Assembly (NCBI GenBank): GCA_022041995.1
Contig: CP074381.1
Location: 4,030,001 to 4,094,000, forward strand
Direction of reading: 5' to 3'
Source: Cupriavidus necator
GTDB lineage: Bacteria; Pseudomonadota; Gammaproteobacteria; Burkholderiales; Burkholderiaceae
DNA: 64,000 bases
In this document: in pieces, positions 19,666 through 28,627 of the stretch
How the letters are laid out: each line of letters begins with the position of its first letter
Position numbering within the stretch: the first letter of the stretch is position 1
Made by a program: the position numbers and the translations under genes
The notes under the pieces: generated by a model
What the model saw: only the letters and a program-made list of their open reading frames with translations
Databases searched by the model: none
Told to the model about the DNA's origin: nothing

Positions 19666-20359
19666 TGTGAGAAATGCCTTGGCCAAAAATGTGGCTAGAG
19701 ACTCAGTTCGCTCACCTAGGCGCATGTATAAGGAATGATTACATATCATGCGCCTACAACGCAGATGCTATCGTTTGCTGAGTTGTAATCATGGATGCCT
19801 CGCGTCACTTTAGAAAAAACTCTTCGGTTCTATCAGCAAAGCCATCCGTGTAGGAGGCGGCCGCGAAGCTTGGGTGAGTTCCCCCCATCTGAAGGCTGCT
19901 CAGTTCGAAGACTGTCCAACGAGGGGCCGGTCCAATTGACGCCTGCTCAGCGTGATTGATTCCGTCCAGCACGAGCGTCACCCCAAGCGCCCTCCGGAGC
20001 CGGACTGTAACCGCTCAGATGCCCGGTCTTTCAATGGAATACGTTAGGCGCGGCCGGCTCCGAATCAGAGGCCAGTTCGACAGCAATGAATGATCATTGC
20101 GTACGAGCAGAAGCCAGCCCACGTGGTGGTGGTCGCCCGATGCCAAGGTCAACCCAAGTCGCAAAAAATCTTCGCTTCGCTCAGTAGTGTGTGCTCACTT
20201 TAAATCGTCTTTACCCCTCCGAAGTACCGCGGAAATTTACTTGCGCCCTTCAGGCCCCGTCATGCAACATACGAATCACATGTAAAGGACGGGAGGGTCG
20301 ATTTTCTCCCCTTGGGTAAATTCATGACCGCCCCGAGAAGCGGCAGAGGCAAATAGGCG
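19666..20359. other. intergenic region at the island's left end
   Basis: About 690 bases of noticeably lower GC with no convincing gene. At 19782-19815 it holds GTTGTAATCATGGAT-N6-CGTCACTTTAGAA, nearly repeated at 57159-57190 in front of the double-HTH gene. Short open frames here have no recognisable content. Confidence 0.5.
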
Positions 20360-20926
20360 ATGGGTTTCATCCAACCAATCAACCATCTGATCGATTACCA
20401 CACGTACTGGACGCAGGACGAATATGGCAATCGAATCCTGAATCCGAACTTCACCCGCGAATGCGGTCAAATCTTGGACCTCAAGAAGGAGACCGAGAAG
20501 GGACACGCCAAGGCGGTGGTCGACTTCGCACAGCGATTGGAAGTGATGCTGAAGGCGCACAACATTCCGCCCCTCGACCTCCAGGTGCATATCGTTCTTG
20601 TACCCTCATCTTCGAGAGGACAATGGAGTCCAGGCTTGCTTAAGATCGGAGACTACCTTTGCCGGCGAAATAGGAACTTCGTTGACTCGATGACAACGCT
20701 TGAGCGCGTGCAGGCAATCCAGAAGCTAGCGAAGGGTGGCGCACGAAACATCGATGTGCATCGTCAGTCCATTGCAGTTCGGAATCAGGCCCGAATCGCG
20801 AAAAAGACCGTCTTGCTGCTTGATGATGTCGCCACGACCGGAAATTCCTTTAATGCGTGTAGCCAGCTCCTGGACACGAGCGGAACCGCCCTAGTGATGC
20901 CCCTTGCCATCGCTCGTACTGTATGA
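20360..20926 (+). CDS. ComF-like phosphoribosyltransferase
   Basis: A 188-aa protein with a type I phosphoribosyltransferase fold. The PRPP loop is clear: VLLLDDVATTGNSF (about residues 151-164), with the paired Asp and the TTG turn. Upstream, VHIVLVPSSSRGQW and RNIDVHRQSIAVRNQARIAKK resemble ComF-type proteins. The usual N-terminal zinc finger of ComF is absent. Its stop overlaps the start of the DprA-like gene (ATGA), so the two are translationally coupled. PRTase next to SLOG/DprA proteins has been proposed as a nucleotide-handling pair in conflict systems. Substrate base unknown. Confidence 0.82.
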   Translation: MGFIQPINHLIDYHTYWTQDEYGNRILNPNFTRECGQILDLKKETEKGHAKAVVDFAQRLEVMLKAHNIPPLDLQVHIVLVPSSSRGQWSPGLLKIGDYLCRRNRNFVDSMTTLERVQAIQKLAKGGARNIDVHRQSIAVRNQARIAKKTVLLLDDVATTGNSFNACSQLLDTSGTALVMPLAIARTV

Positions 20927-21882
20927 ACAATAGCCACGCCCTCGCTTGTGCGTTCTCCCTCAGCCTGTTGCGGGCTGCGCGGCTCTCGACCTCAGTTACT
21001 TCGAAAGTGGTTTTGGAAATGCCGCTCGGAGAGCTGGAAAGCCCGAATGACTACATAGCATGGTACCGCTCTGCTTGGCCAAGCCTACCTCCCGTGTCTG
21101 AGGACGAGGTCCGTTCAGCATGGGCGGTCATATCGGAGACCGCGCTAAAAGACATACATCCGGTCTTCATCGGATCGGCCGAGTATCCTAGCTACCTTCG
21201 TTCCATAGACGAGCCTCCGCCGGTTCTCTACATCAAAGGCAATAGGAAGCTTCTGTCGAGCCCTCCCGGCGTGTCAGTCGTAGGAACACGAAAGGCGTCA
21301 AGCGCCGGCACAATTATTGCCAAGCGAATCGCGCGCTATTTTGCCGAAAAAAACTGGACTGTGGTGAGTGGCCTCGCGCTCGGCATAGACGCAGCGGCTC
21401 ATGCCGGTGCACTGGCCGGAGACGGTCCGACGATTGCGGTCTTGGCGCATGGCCTTGAGCACGCCAGCCCAAAGGCAAACGCGAAACTGGGCGCAGAAAT
21501 CCTTGAGAAAGGTGGGGCCTGGGCGTCTGAATATCCTGTTGGCGTCGCTGCCCGGCCCGAGCAATTCGTGCTCAGAAACCGCATTCAGATTGGGTTGTCT
21601 GCAGGTTCGGTCATCGTGGAGGGAGAGGAGCGAAGCGGAACGATGACCCAGGCCGAGTTCTGCCTAAAAAACCATCGGCAGCTTTTTGCAGTTCTGCCCG
21701 AGCGGGCAGATTCACTCGGACTGGTCTCAAAAGGCCCCCGGATCTTGATCAATAAACGGGGGGCGACACCGCTTCGCTCTAAAGAGGACTATGAGTCAGC
21801 TCTTAACACGCTTGAGGTGAAGCGGTCAGAAATCTACCCGCATCGCGAGTCATTTGGGGCTTCTCAGCCGATATCACGGTAA
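20923..21882 (+). CDS. DprA/Smf-like SLOG-domain protein
   Basis: A 319-aa protein with a Rossmann-like SLOG domain: VVGTRKASSAG (about residues 119-129), VVSGLALGIDAAAH (about 147-160), RNRIQIGLS and SGTMTQAEFCLKNHRQLFAV. These are the DprA nucleotide/ssDNA-binding blocks. Compared with housekeeping DprA (usually above 360 aa) it lacks the C-terminal winged-helix domain and has a different N-terminus. It is coupled to a PRTase and followed by a HEPN gene, not by topA or smg as the chromosomal dprA often is. This suggests an accessory, defence-type role in sensing or making a nucleotide; that role is inferred. Confidence 0.85.
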   Translation: MNNSHALACAFSLSLLRAARLSTSVTSKVVLEMPLGELESPNDYIAWYRSAWPSLPPVSEDEVRSAWAVISETALKDIHPVFIGSAEYPSYLRSIDEPPPVLYIKGNRKLLSSPPGVSVVGTRKASSAGTIIAKRIARYFAEKNWTVVSGLALGIDAAAHAGALAGDGPTIAVLAHGLEHASPKANAKLGAEILEKGGAWASEYPVGVAARPEQFVLRNRIQIGLSAGSVIVEGEERSGTMTQAEFCLKNHRQLFAVLPERADSLGLVSKGPRILINKRGATPLRSKEDYESALNTLEVKRSEIYPHRESFGASQPISR

Positions 21883-21907
21883 CGAACGGCAAGCATGGGA
21901 CAGTGCT

Positions 21908-22483
21908 ATGGATACGGAGCAGTTCAAATATGTCGCGTCACGAACTCTGGAGATCATGGGCGGACGCGAGGCAGCAATCACATCGATGGAGGCCGAGTTC
22001 GAAGCAATGAAGAAGCGTTGGGATCAAGATACCGATACCATTGGTCGAATTCTGCGCGCGCATCTTCACGTCGAGCATTACCTAACTGAACACCTTCAGA
22101 CGGCTAATCCCAATCTCGGAGAAATTGACAGTGCGCGGCTCAGCTTTGCACAAAAAGTGGAGCTACTGAAATCCGACGCGGGCACCATCGACATGATCGT
22201 GGGCGGAGTCCGACATTTGAACCGGATACGCAACCGCTTGGCCCATAACCTTTCCGCCGGAGTGACGGAAGACGACGCCGGTGTCTTTTTGTCTCAGGAG
22301 ATCTTTGCCGCTATGAGACAGGCAAAGGTAAAGGACTCCAATATTCAACCAAGCACAAATCCCCTAGATGTACTCGAGGATTTTGCCGAGTTTGCGAGCG
22401 CGATGTTCCACAACGCCTCCACCCCGTACGGCAAGGCCTTTGATCAGGCCATGATCGAATGGCTTGAAAAGCACGGTGCGTAA
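21908..22483 (+). CDS. HEPN-like protein with R-x4-H motif
   Basis: A 191-aa, mostly helical protein. The segment HLNRIRNRLAHN (about residues 103-114) contains R108-x4-H113, the RNase motif of HEPN domains. It is preceded by a typical HEPN helix (RILRAHLHVEHYLTEHLQ). HEPN proteins often serve as RNA-cleaving effectors in defence and toxin systems. The frame is open from TTG 21854, overlapping the SLOG gene; ATG 21908 is preferred but its ribosome site is weak. The three genes form one unit. The exact HEPN subfamily was not identified, and a non-catalytic HEPN is possible. Confidence 0.7.
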   Translation: MDTEQFKYVASRTLEIMGGREAAITSMEAEFEAMKKRWDQDTDTIGRILRAHLHVEHYLTEHLQTANPNLGEIDSARLSFAQKVELLKSDAGTIDMIVGGVRHLNRIRNRLAHNLSAGVTEDDAGVFLSQEIFAAMRQAKVKDSNIQPSTNPLDVLEDFAEFASAMFHNASTPYGKAFDQAMIEWLEKHGA

Positions 22484-22596
22484 CGCCGCAGATTTAGCTT
22501 TGCACGGCAAACATCTGGCACTCAAGCGCTGCTAGACCCCATCGTATTGAGGCCGGACACCCTTGCTTTCACAGCGCTGCGATCACATTAACCTGC

Positions 22597-22884
22597 TTAG
22601 GCCAGCACTACACCTGCTACCACTCCCACCCCTAGATCCTGAGTTACCTCAAGAACTGCAATATCGGCACTGTGAAGTACTTTCTTTCCCATAGTTTTAT
22701 CCTCCTTGACGCTCTGAGTCTGCGCCTGACGTGTAGCTAGTAAATGGTTTTTCAGCAAAGCAACCAACAACACAAGTAGGACTAAGGGCAGGATGAGCCA
22801 GTAGGGAATCGAACCCTGGATGCTGACCACTAGCCTAAGCAGGCTAACTGACAAAATTATCACAGAATAGATATCTTTCCACAA
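22597..22884 (-). CDS. possible small membrane protein
   Basis: A 95-codon frame with a TTG start. Two hydrophobic stretches (about residues 7-20 and 27-45) suggest a small membrane protein. A downstream ATG (MGKKVLHSADIAVLEV) inside the frame has AGGAGGATAAAACT before it, so a separate 31-aa peptide ending GVGVVAGVVLA could be the real product. That peptide resembles a short leader or bacteriocin-like sequence only in general form. No family recognised. Confidence 0.35.
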   Translation of the reverse strand: MWKDIYSVIILSVSLLRLVVSIQGSIPYWLILPLVLLVLLVALLKNHLLATRQAQTQSVKEDKTMGKKVLHSADIAVLEVTQDLGVGVVAGVVLA

Positions 22885-22941
22885 GATATTGGACCGCGGC
22901 GGCCCAGTGGTCGATTTCCCCCTTACACCATTCCAGCTTCG

Positions 22942-23229
22942 GTGAAGCCGGGCGACGGCGGTGTTCTCGTGATTGGCAAGCTGTTTTCCGACAGCAGCAT
23001 GACAACTCAGATCGGCACGGTCCAGATTTCCTTCAGCATCGCTGCCGATACGTCTGACAGCGTGCTCGCGACCTTTTCGGAAACCGATTTTGATAACAAC
23101 AACGCTCAGACGGCTGAAGACGACCGTACGTTCGAAGTCGATTCAAAGGGAAAGCCGAAGCACGTCAAGGATAAGGTGAAGGGCAAGCAAAACGGTCATC
23201 AGGTAGACGTGGAGGAAGACGACGACTAG
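22942..23229 (+). CDS. hypothetical protein with acidic C-terminus
   Basis: A 95-codon frame starting with GTG. It has a beta-type middle (IGTVQISFSIAADTSDSVLATFSE) and a charged tail (KVKGKQNGHQVDVEEDDD). The frame is open and codon use is reasonable for the island, but there is no clear ribosome site and no family match. It may be the 3' part of a longer, broken gene. Confidence 0.4.
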   Translation: MKPGDGGVLVIGKLFSDSSMTTQIGTVQISFSIAADTSDSVLATFSETDFDNNNAQTAEDDRTFEVDSKGKPKHVKDKVKGKQNGHQVDVEEDDD

Positions 23230-23715
23230 AGTCGTCCCGCCCCCTTCTTACCTCGCTCCGCAATGCAGGAGTCAAGTGAGAGAGCCCGAGAGGGGAAATC
23301 CCAGCCTGCGTCGCAGTTGCCTCTGTCATCTCGCCGCGGACAGTGATCATAGCCGCAACCATGTTGGCCGACGCCTGGACCTTGCTACGGCGGTTGTCGG
23401 GCCAGGAGCAGACGTCGGCCTTGCCGGTCCCAATGTCTGGTTCAGCCTGAGGAGCGCTCATCCGGCTGATCGCTTCATCAGAAAGCCAAGGCCCGAAGTA
23501 CCCTTCCAAACAACACTAGGCGACACCCGCCAGTGGCTTCGCAACAGCCAAAACCCGCAGTCCAGAACCTATCGCGTGCGATGTTCCACTAATTCGTGCG
23601 AACGACGTCCTAATGCCTACCTGCCTGACGGAACAGCGTCACTTCCGGGAACTCGACTCGACCTGCAATAAAAGGTTGGAGATAGTGGCGTCTCCACAAC
23701 CACAGGACTGAGATT
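23230..23715. other. intergenic region with no recognised gene
   Basis: About 490 bases. One open frame on each strand overlaps the other, and neither shows a domain or good start. The stretch may be remnant DNA between island cassettes. Confidence 0.4.
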
Positions 23716-24042
23716 ATGCCTCGCAAGACCCTGCCGGCACCCTATCGCTCCATGATGACAGCCGCTGATGATCACTATCACGCGGTACGCTCCATCAACA
23801 TCCACGGTGAAATCGCGCACGCGAATGCTGTGGCACAGGAGTTCCTGAAGTCTGGAGCAGCCACGACGCAAGCAGAGGCCGTTCGCATGGCCGCAGATGA
23901 AATTAGCCACACCCAGCGCCTCACGCGAGGCGAAATGGTCAACCGCGCGGCGCGAAAGACGCTCGACAAGCGAGCTCGTGCAGAAGTTACAGAACGCTCG
24001 AACACCTCACTGGCGGCGCTCAACCCCGCCTCGTCGTCGTAA
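23716..24042 (+). CDS. hypothetical helical protein
   Basis: A 108-aa protein, predicted mostly alpha-helical (HAVRSINIHGEIAHANAVAQ, then EAVRMAADEISHTQRLTRGE) with an Arg/Lys-rich end. It begins PRKTLPAPYRSMMTAADDHY. No family was recognised. The hairpins at 24066-24111 follow it, so it looks like a separate short transcript. Confidence 0.5.
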   Translation: MPRKTLPAPYRSMMTAADDHYHAVRSINIHGEIAHANAVAQEFLKSGAATTQAEAVRMAADEISHTQRLTRGEMVNRAARKTLDKRARAEVTERSNTSLAALNPASSS

Positions 24043-24065
24043 CCAACCTAACATCGTTCGCAGCG

Positions 24066-24111
24066 GGGCGCTGTAAAGCGCCCTGCTACACGAATTGAAG
24101 TGTATTTTTTT
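24066..24111 (+). terminator. tandem hairpins ending in a T run
   Basis: A first stem GGGCGCT / AGCGCCC (loop GTA plus A) is followed by TACAC-N8-GTGTA and seven T. The second has the form of an intrinsic terminator for the 108-aa gene. Confidence 0.6.
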
Positions 24112-24132
24112 AAGCACAACTGGACCGCCAAA

Positions 24133-25527
24133 ATGAAACTTCAGAACGTCGAACTGGACCGCGAGAGCGCCAAGAGTGTCAGGGCCAAGCTTGCGTCAAT
24201 TCTGACTGCGACGGAAGAGGAGGTGTCGCAGGCAATCAAGGTGGACCCGACACAAGCGGCTGACATCGCGGACGCCATGGAAGCAGTAACGCTGCATGGG
24301 AGATCATCCAGAGAATGGCTCGGCCAAACCCTGGCGAGCCTGCCAGTCGAATGCTGGACTAAAGAAGGGGAATTGTTCGGGGTGACTCCTACCCGCTCCG
24401 CATCTCTGCGTCATCTCATCCTAGACCAGATGAAAGTGCCTGACTCTGAGAAGGTGTCTGCGGTTGAGAACCGTAAGCTATTGATCGATAGCCTCAGGAG
24501 CAAACTCCCCTCGGTACCGTCACGCTTCACCCCTATGTTCACGTGGAGTAACGGCCCGGCGAGCTATCCTGTCCTTGAGGATGTCGCGCTGACGCGCAGC
24601 ATCGAGAAGGTGGAACAGGCCTTCTACTTGACGTACGGCATCGTTGAGCAAGAGGTGAGAAGTCACCTCGATCTGGACAACGCCTTGGCGGTCCCTACTC
24701 CAATCAATTTCATCCAGAGCATCGCGCAGGAGGCATCCCACCGCGTCTATGAAAAGCTTGAGAGCCTGGCGAATGGCCCGGATGAAGAAGTCCTCGAGGA
24801 CAATCTGGTCGCTCGAGTGCTATGCAATTTGGCGGCCAATCGAGTCCTGCTGGAAAGCGCCCGCATCGGTGCCTTGGCCACCAAGGCAGCCGAAGTGAAC
24901 GCCACGCTGATTGGTGCGTTGAACAAGATTGGCACGCTTGACATTCCGCAGTTTAACTCTGTTGAACAGATCGAGTATGCGCTGACACTGCTGTTCGGCG
25001 CCAACGGAGCGTTCGCAGGCATCGAGGGGATGTCGCGCCGCTTGTCGGGCACTGATCTCGAAGCGACTGTGCGAGCGGCTCATGTAATCCAAGACCAGTA
25101 CCTGCATACTCGTGGAATCCCCTTCCGGCACGCACTCCCTGATGGCAAACTGACCCTGAACGATACGTTTCTGTTTGCGCTTGCGTTGGCAGGACTGTTC
25201 CAGACCAAGACTTACGTACCTAGCGAACTCCCGAATGAAGACAACTACGCCAGCTTCCCTGGTCGGGGAACGCCGGGGCGTTCAGGTTTTCTGAAGCCGC
25301 ATGCTATGGAGTTGGTCAAGTCAATGTATGGACAGATGGCATTTTCCAATGAGGGGTGGGAGCTGCGAAGCGATCGCATCGGCGCCTATGCAAGAGCGAT
25401 GGACGACAAGCGACGCCATCTTCAGATGCTTCTGTTCCGTGTGTTCAAGCGCTGGACAGCAGGGAAGCTATCCAACCTCCACTGCTCGCTGGAGAAGAAC
25501 CCGAAAATTTGGGGCACTGATGACTGA
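24133..25527 (+). CDS. hypothetical protein upstream of helicase-nuclease
   Basis: A 464-aa soluble protein of unknown family. ATG 24133 (MKLQNVELDRESAKSV) is preferred over the upstream start at 24100. The sequence is largely helical, with no cysteine cluster, Walker motif or nuclease signature. It lies on the same strand, 305 bp before the helicase-nuclease gene, so it may be that system's partner. A 16-codon frame (MTDNFLVQTFSDHAAR, from 25519) overlaps its stop and may be the start of a lost gene. Confidence 0.65.
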   Translation: MKLQNVELDRESAKSVRAKLASILTATEEEVSQAIKVDPTQAADIADAMEAVTLHGRSSREWLGQTLASLPVECWTKEGELFGVTPTRSASLRHLILDQMKVPDSEKVSAVENRKLLIDSLRSKLPSVPSRFTPMFTWSNGPASYPVLEDVALTRSIEKVEQAFYLTYGIVEQEVRSHLDLDNALAVPTPINFIQSIAQEASHRVYEKLESLANGPDEEVLEDNLVARVLCNLAANRVLLESARIGALATKAAEVNATLIGALNKIGTLDIPQFNSVEQIEYALTLLFGANGAFAGIEGMSRRLSGTDLEATVRAAHVIQDQYLHTRGIPFRHALPDGKLTLNDTFLFALALAGLFQTKTYVPSELPNEDNYASFPGRGTPGRSGFLKPHAMELVKSMYGQMAFSNEGWELRSDRIGAYARAMDDKRRHLQMLLFRVFKRWTAGKLSNLHCSLEKNPKIWGTDD

Positions 25528-25832
25528 CAACTTCCTGGTTCAGACTTTTTCAGATCATGCTGCCCGTTAATCCGCTTCCGGCACCTTAAGACCACGGAGC
25601 GCTCAAGAAGTTTGCCGCCACTGCGAAATTTGGCCACGACATTCCAACCAACCATACCGAGTCGATGTCGGCTTTCACAATGCCAGTGCAGTCATTTTGC
25701 TACCGCTCTACCAATGACCCTTTCGGGTGGAAGACGACGTTGCTTTTTGACTAGCCAACGGTCGGAGACTGATGAATGAGTGCAGCATGACATAATAGAT
25801 TCATAAGCCCAAACCTAACGAGGGATTGTCAC

Positions 25833-28307
25833 ATGAGCCTAGACTTTGGCAAACTGAACGCTGGTACCGGCGCCAAGCAGACCGATCCGCGCAAAATCTT
25901 TACCACGCTCAAGCGAGACGCCCGATTCAAGCGGCCGCTGGATGAGCAGGCGGACGTACTAGACGCTTGGTATGCGCGGCGGAAGGCCAAAGACCTGACG
26001 CTTAAGATGAATACCGGCGGCGGCAAGACCGTGGTGGGCCTGCTGTGCTTGCAGAGCGCGCTTAACGAAAACGTCAAGCCCGCCGTATATATCACGCCCG
26101 ACAACTTCCTTGTCAATCAGGTACTACAGGAGGCGACGGCGCTCGGCATTTCCGCTACAGAAGACGAGAAGGACCCCGACTTCCTTGCAGGTCGAGCCAT
26201 CCTTGTTGCCAACGTGTGGAAGCTCTTTAACGCACGATCGGTTTTCGGGGTCGGGCAGAAGAAAATCCCGATCGGCTGCGTTGTCGTCGACGACGCGCAT
26301 GCATGCCTCGGCGTCGTTCACGACCAGTTCTCGATTAAGGCAGGCGCCGGCACGCCGGTGTACGACGGACTGCTCAAACTCTTTGAGAACGACCTGGAGC
26401 ATCAGTCACCGACCGGTCTGCTCGACGTGAAGGCCCTGGACCCCAGCATCGTGATGGTGGTGTCCTACTGGGCTTGGCAGTCCCGTCAAAAGGAAGTCAT
26501 CGCGCTGCTGCATGCCCAACGGGCTTCTGCGGAGCTGGAGTGGAGTTGGCCCTTGCTGAGCGATTGCATCCCGCTTTGCACCTGCCTGTTTGGCGGTGGC
26601 AAACTAGAAATCTCACCACATTTCGTCCCGATCGATCGCATTCCGTCCTTCGCCACTGCCCAGAGGCGGATTTACATGACGGCCACCTTGGCGGACGACA
26701 CGATCCTTGTGAGCCACTTCGGGGCCGTGGCGGACGAGGTCGTCAAGCCGATCCGACCCAAAGGAGGCGGCGACATCGGAGACCGAATGATCCTTGCCCC
26801 GCAGGAGATCAATCCGGACTTCAAGATGGAGGAGATCCGCGAATTTGTGTCGGCGATCGCGGAGGACCTTAACGTCGTTGTCATCGTCCCCTCTAAAGAG
26901 CGCGCGAAATTCTGGAAGGACGTCGCGCATCAAACTCTCGACAAGGACAACATTCAAGCGGGTGTGCAGCGTCTCAAGGACGACATCCTAGGTTTGACCG
27001 TGCTGATCAACAAATACGACGGCATCGATCTGCCAGGAGAGGCCTGCGAGTTGCTCGTCATTGATGGCTTGCCGGAAGTATACGGACTCGGCGAGCGGCT
27101 CGAGATGTTGCTGCTGGACGGGACCAAACGCCAGCTTGTGCGCCAGGTCCAGAGAATCGAACAGGGAATGGGTCGTGGTGTGCGCTCCAGCGACGATCAT
27201 TGTGTCGTACTGTTGCTTGGTGGCAGGCTGACGCAACGACTCCATCAACCAGAGGCCGAAGCGATGTTCTCTTCCGCCACTCGCGCTCAGATCGCCCTCG
27301 GCAAGAGTGTGGCGGAGCAGTTGCGTGGGCAATCGCTCAAGAAGCTCAAAGAGATCATGGACCTGTGCCTGGAACAGGACGACAACTGGGTGCAGGCTGG
27401 CCGTAATGCGGTTGTGAACGCGCCGCCCATCGAAGACGGGCACATTGACGCTAATCAGGTGCTGTTGCGGGAGGCCTTCGACGCGGCACGCGTGTCGCGA
27501 CACGACATCGCCACGAACAAGGCTCAGGCAGCGGTGAACGCAACGAGCGAGCGCCAGGTTAAGGGCTACCTGAAACAGCAGTTAGCGGAGTACACGAACT
27601 TCACCGACCCTGCACAGGCGCAGGAACTGCAACTGGCTGCGGTGAGCGACAACCATCGGCTGCTTAAGCCATTGGCAGGAGCGACTTATCACCGTCTCAG
27701 CGCACCACCCAGCGGACAGGCGGCGGCGGCCGTCCAGTTCATGACGCGCTTTCTCGAAGGTAACGACCTCATCATCTGGGTCAACGCATTGCTGGAGGAT
27801 CTGCAGTGGGGTGAAGAAGGGTCGAAGCGGTTTGAGGCTGCCATGAAGGAACTGGGATTGTTTCTCGGTTTCGGGTCCGAGAGGCCAGAAGACCAGGTGG
27901 GCCGAGGACCGGACAACCTTTGGGCCCTCGGCAACTCACGGTATTTCGTGATCGAGTGCAAAAGCGGAGCCGTACTGGCCGATCGCATCTCCAAGCATGA
28001 TACGAACCAGTTGAACGGCTCCATTGTCTGGTTTGATCAAAAGTACGGCCACACCTGCACGAGGACGCCCATCTTGGTGCACCCCAAGACCGTCTTTGAA
28101 CAGGCCGCATCGCCCCATCCCGAAATCCGAATCGTCAACGGACGGGGCCTCAACAGGATGCGCGATGCGATTCAGGCATATTCGGTCTCGTTGGCCAGCG
28201 ATGGCGGGTACGCTGACGCGAAGGCAGTTCAGAAGCAACTGACGCATCACAAACTTTCCGCAGAGGAGATCGAGGCGTTGTGCACGGTGGCACAGGGCGC
28301 CAAGTGA
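25833..28307 (+). CDS. DEAD/DEAH-like helicase fused to a PD-(D/E)xK-like nuclease
   Basis: An 824-aa SF2 helicase. Walker A is NTGGGKTVVG (about residues 60-69). The motif II equivalent is VVDDAHACLG (about 151-160), DDAH instead of DEAH. Motif III reads MTATL (about 282-286), and the C-terminal RecA lobe ends with a QGMGRGVRS motif VI. Near the C-terminus, GRGPDNLW followed by YFVIECKSG (about residues 690-713) gives the D-x(n)-E-x-K pattern of restriction-type nucleases. The combination suggests a DNA-tracking, DNA-cutting defence enzyme. The nuclease assignment is by motif only. Partner: the unknown gene upstream. Confidence 0.85.
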   Translation: MSLDFGKLNAGTGAKQTDPRKIFTTLKRDARFKRPLDEQADVLDAWYARRKAKDLTLKMNTGGGKTVVGLLCLQSALNENVKPAVYITPDNFLVNQVLQEATALGISATEDEKDPDFLAGRAILVANVWKLFNARSVFGVGQKKIPIGCVVVDDAHACLGVVHDQFSIKAGAGTPVYDGLLKLFENDLEHQSPTGLLDVKALDPSIVMVVSYWAWQSRQKEVIALLHAQRASAELEWSWPLLSDCIPLCTCLFGGGKLEISPHFVPIDRIPSFATAQRRIYMTATLADDTILVSHFGAVADEVVKPIRPKGGGDIGDRMILAPQEINPDFKMEEIREFVSAIAEDLNVVVIVPSKERAKFWKDVAHQTLDKDNIQAGVQRLKDDILGLTVLINKYDGIDLPGEACELLVIDGLPEVYGLGERLEMLLLDGTKRQLVRQVQRIEQGMGRGVRSSDDHCVVLLLGGRLTQRLHQPEAEAMFSSATRAQIALGKSVAEQLRGQSLKKLKEIMDLCLEQDDNWVQAGRNAVVNAPPIEDGHIDANQVLLREAFDAARVSRHDIATNKAQAAVNATSERQVKGYLKQQLAEYTNFTDPAQAQELQLAAVSDNHRLLKPLAGATYHRLSAPPSGQAAAAVQFMTRFLEGNDLIIWVNALLEDLQWGEEGSKRFEAAMKELGLFLGFGSERPEDQVGRGPDNLWALGNSRYFVIECKSGAVLADRISKHDTNQLNGSIVWFDQKYGHTCTRTPILVHPKTVFEQAASPHPEIRIVNGRGLNRMRDAIQAYSVSLASDGGYADAKAVQKQLTHHKLSAEEIEALCTVAQGAK

Positions 28308-28627
28308 CGTACGGCACCTTGGCCCCTTGTTCGGCCCCGGGAAGCTGCGATGGTTTAAGGTCGCTTCGGAATGCGCTTCGGTGTATCGCGCCGGCGGGCT
28401 TACAAGCGCCGCCGCTTTACCTTTCGCATGCGCTCTGGCTCTCGGCAAATTCCGCTTTCGCTGCGGAGCGGCTACAGCGCAGCTACGCCCGAACGCCCGC
28501 AATGGGTCGGGTAGCGCCGACCGGCGCCCTTCCTCGGCCGCCTGAGGTCGGCCAAAAGCGGTCTGTCAGGAAGGTGCGCCGCTAAGCGGACACTGGTGCG
28601 CGCCATCAATGGTCGAGCCATCCGCAG
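28308..28627. other. intergenic region, no gene seen
   Basis: About 320 bases between the helicase-nuclease gene and the NERD-kinase-helicase gene. It holds only short frames on both strands. A promoter for the next gene must lie here, but no clear boxes were identified. Confidence 0.45.
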
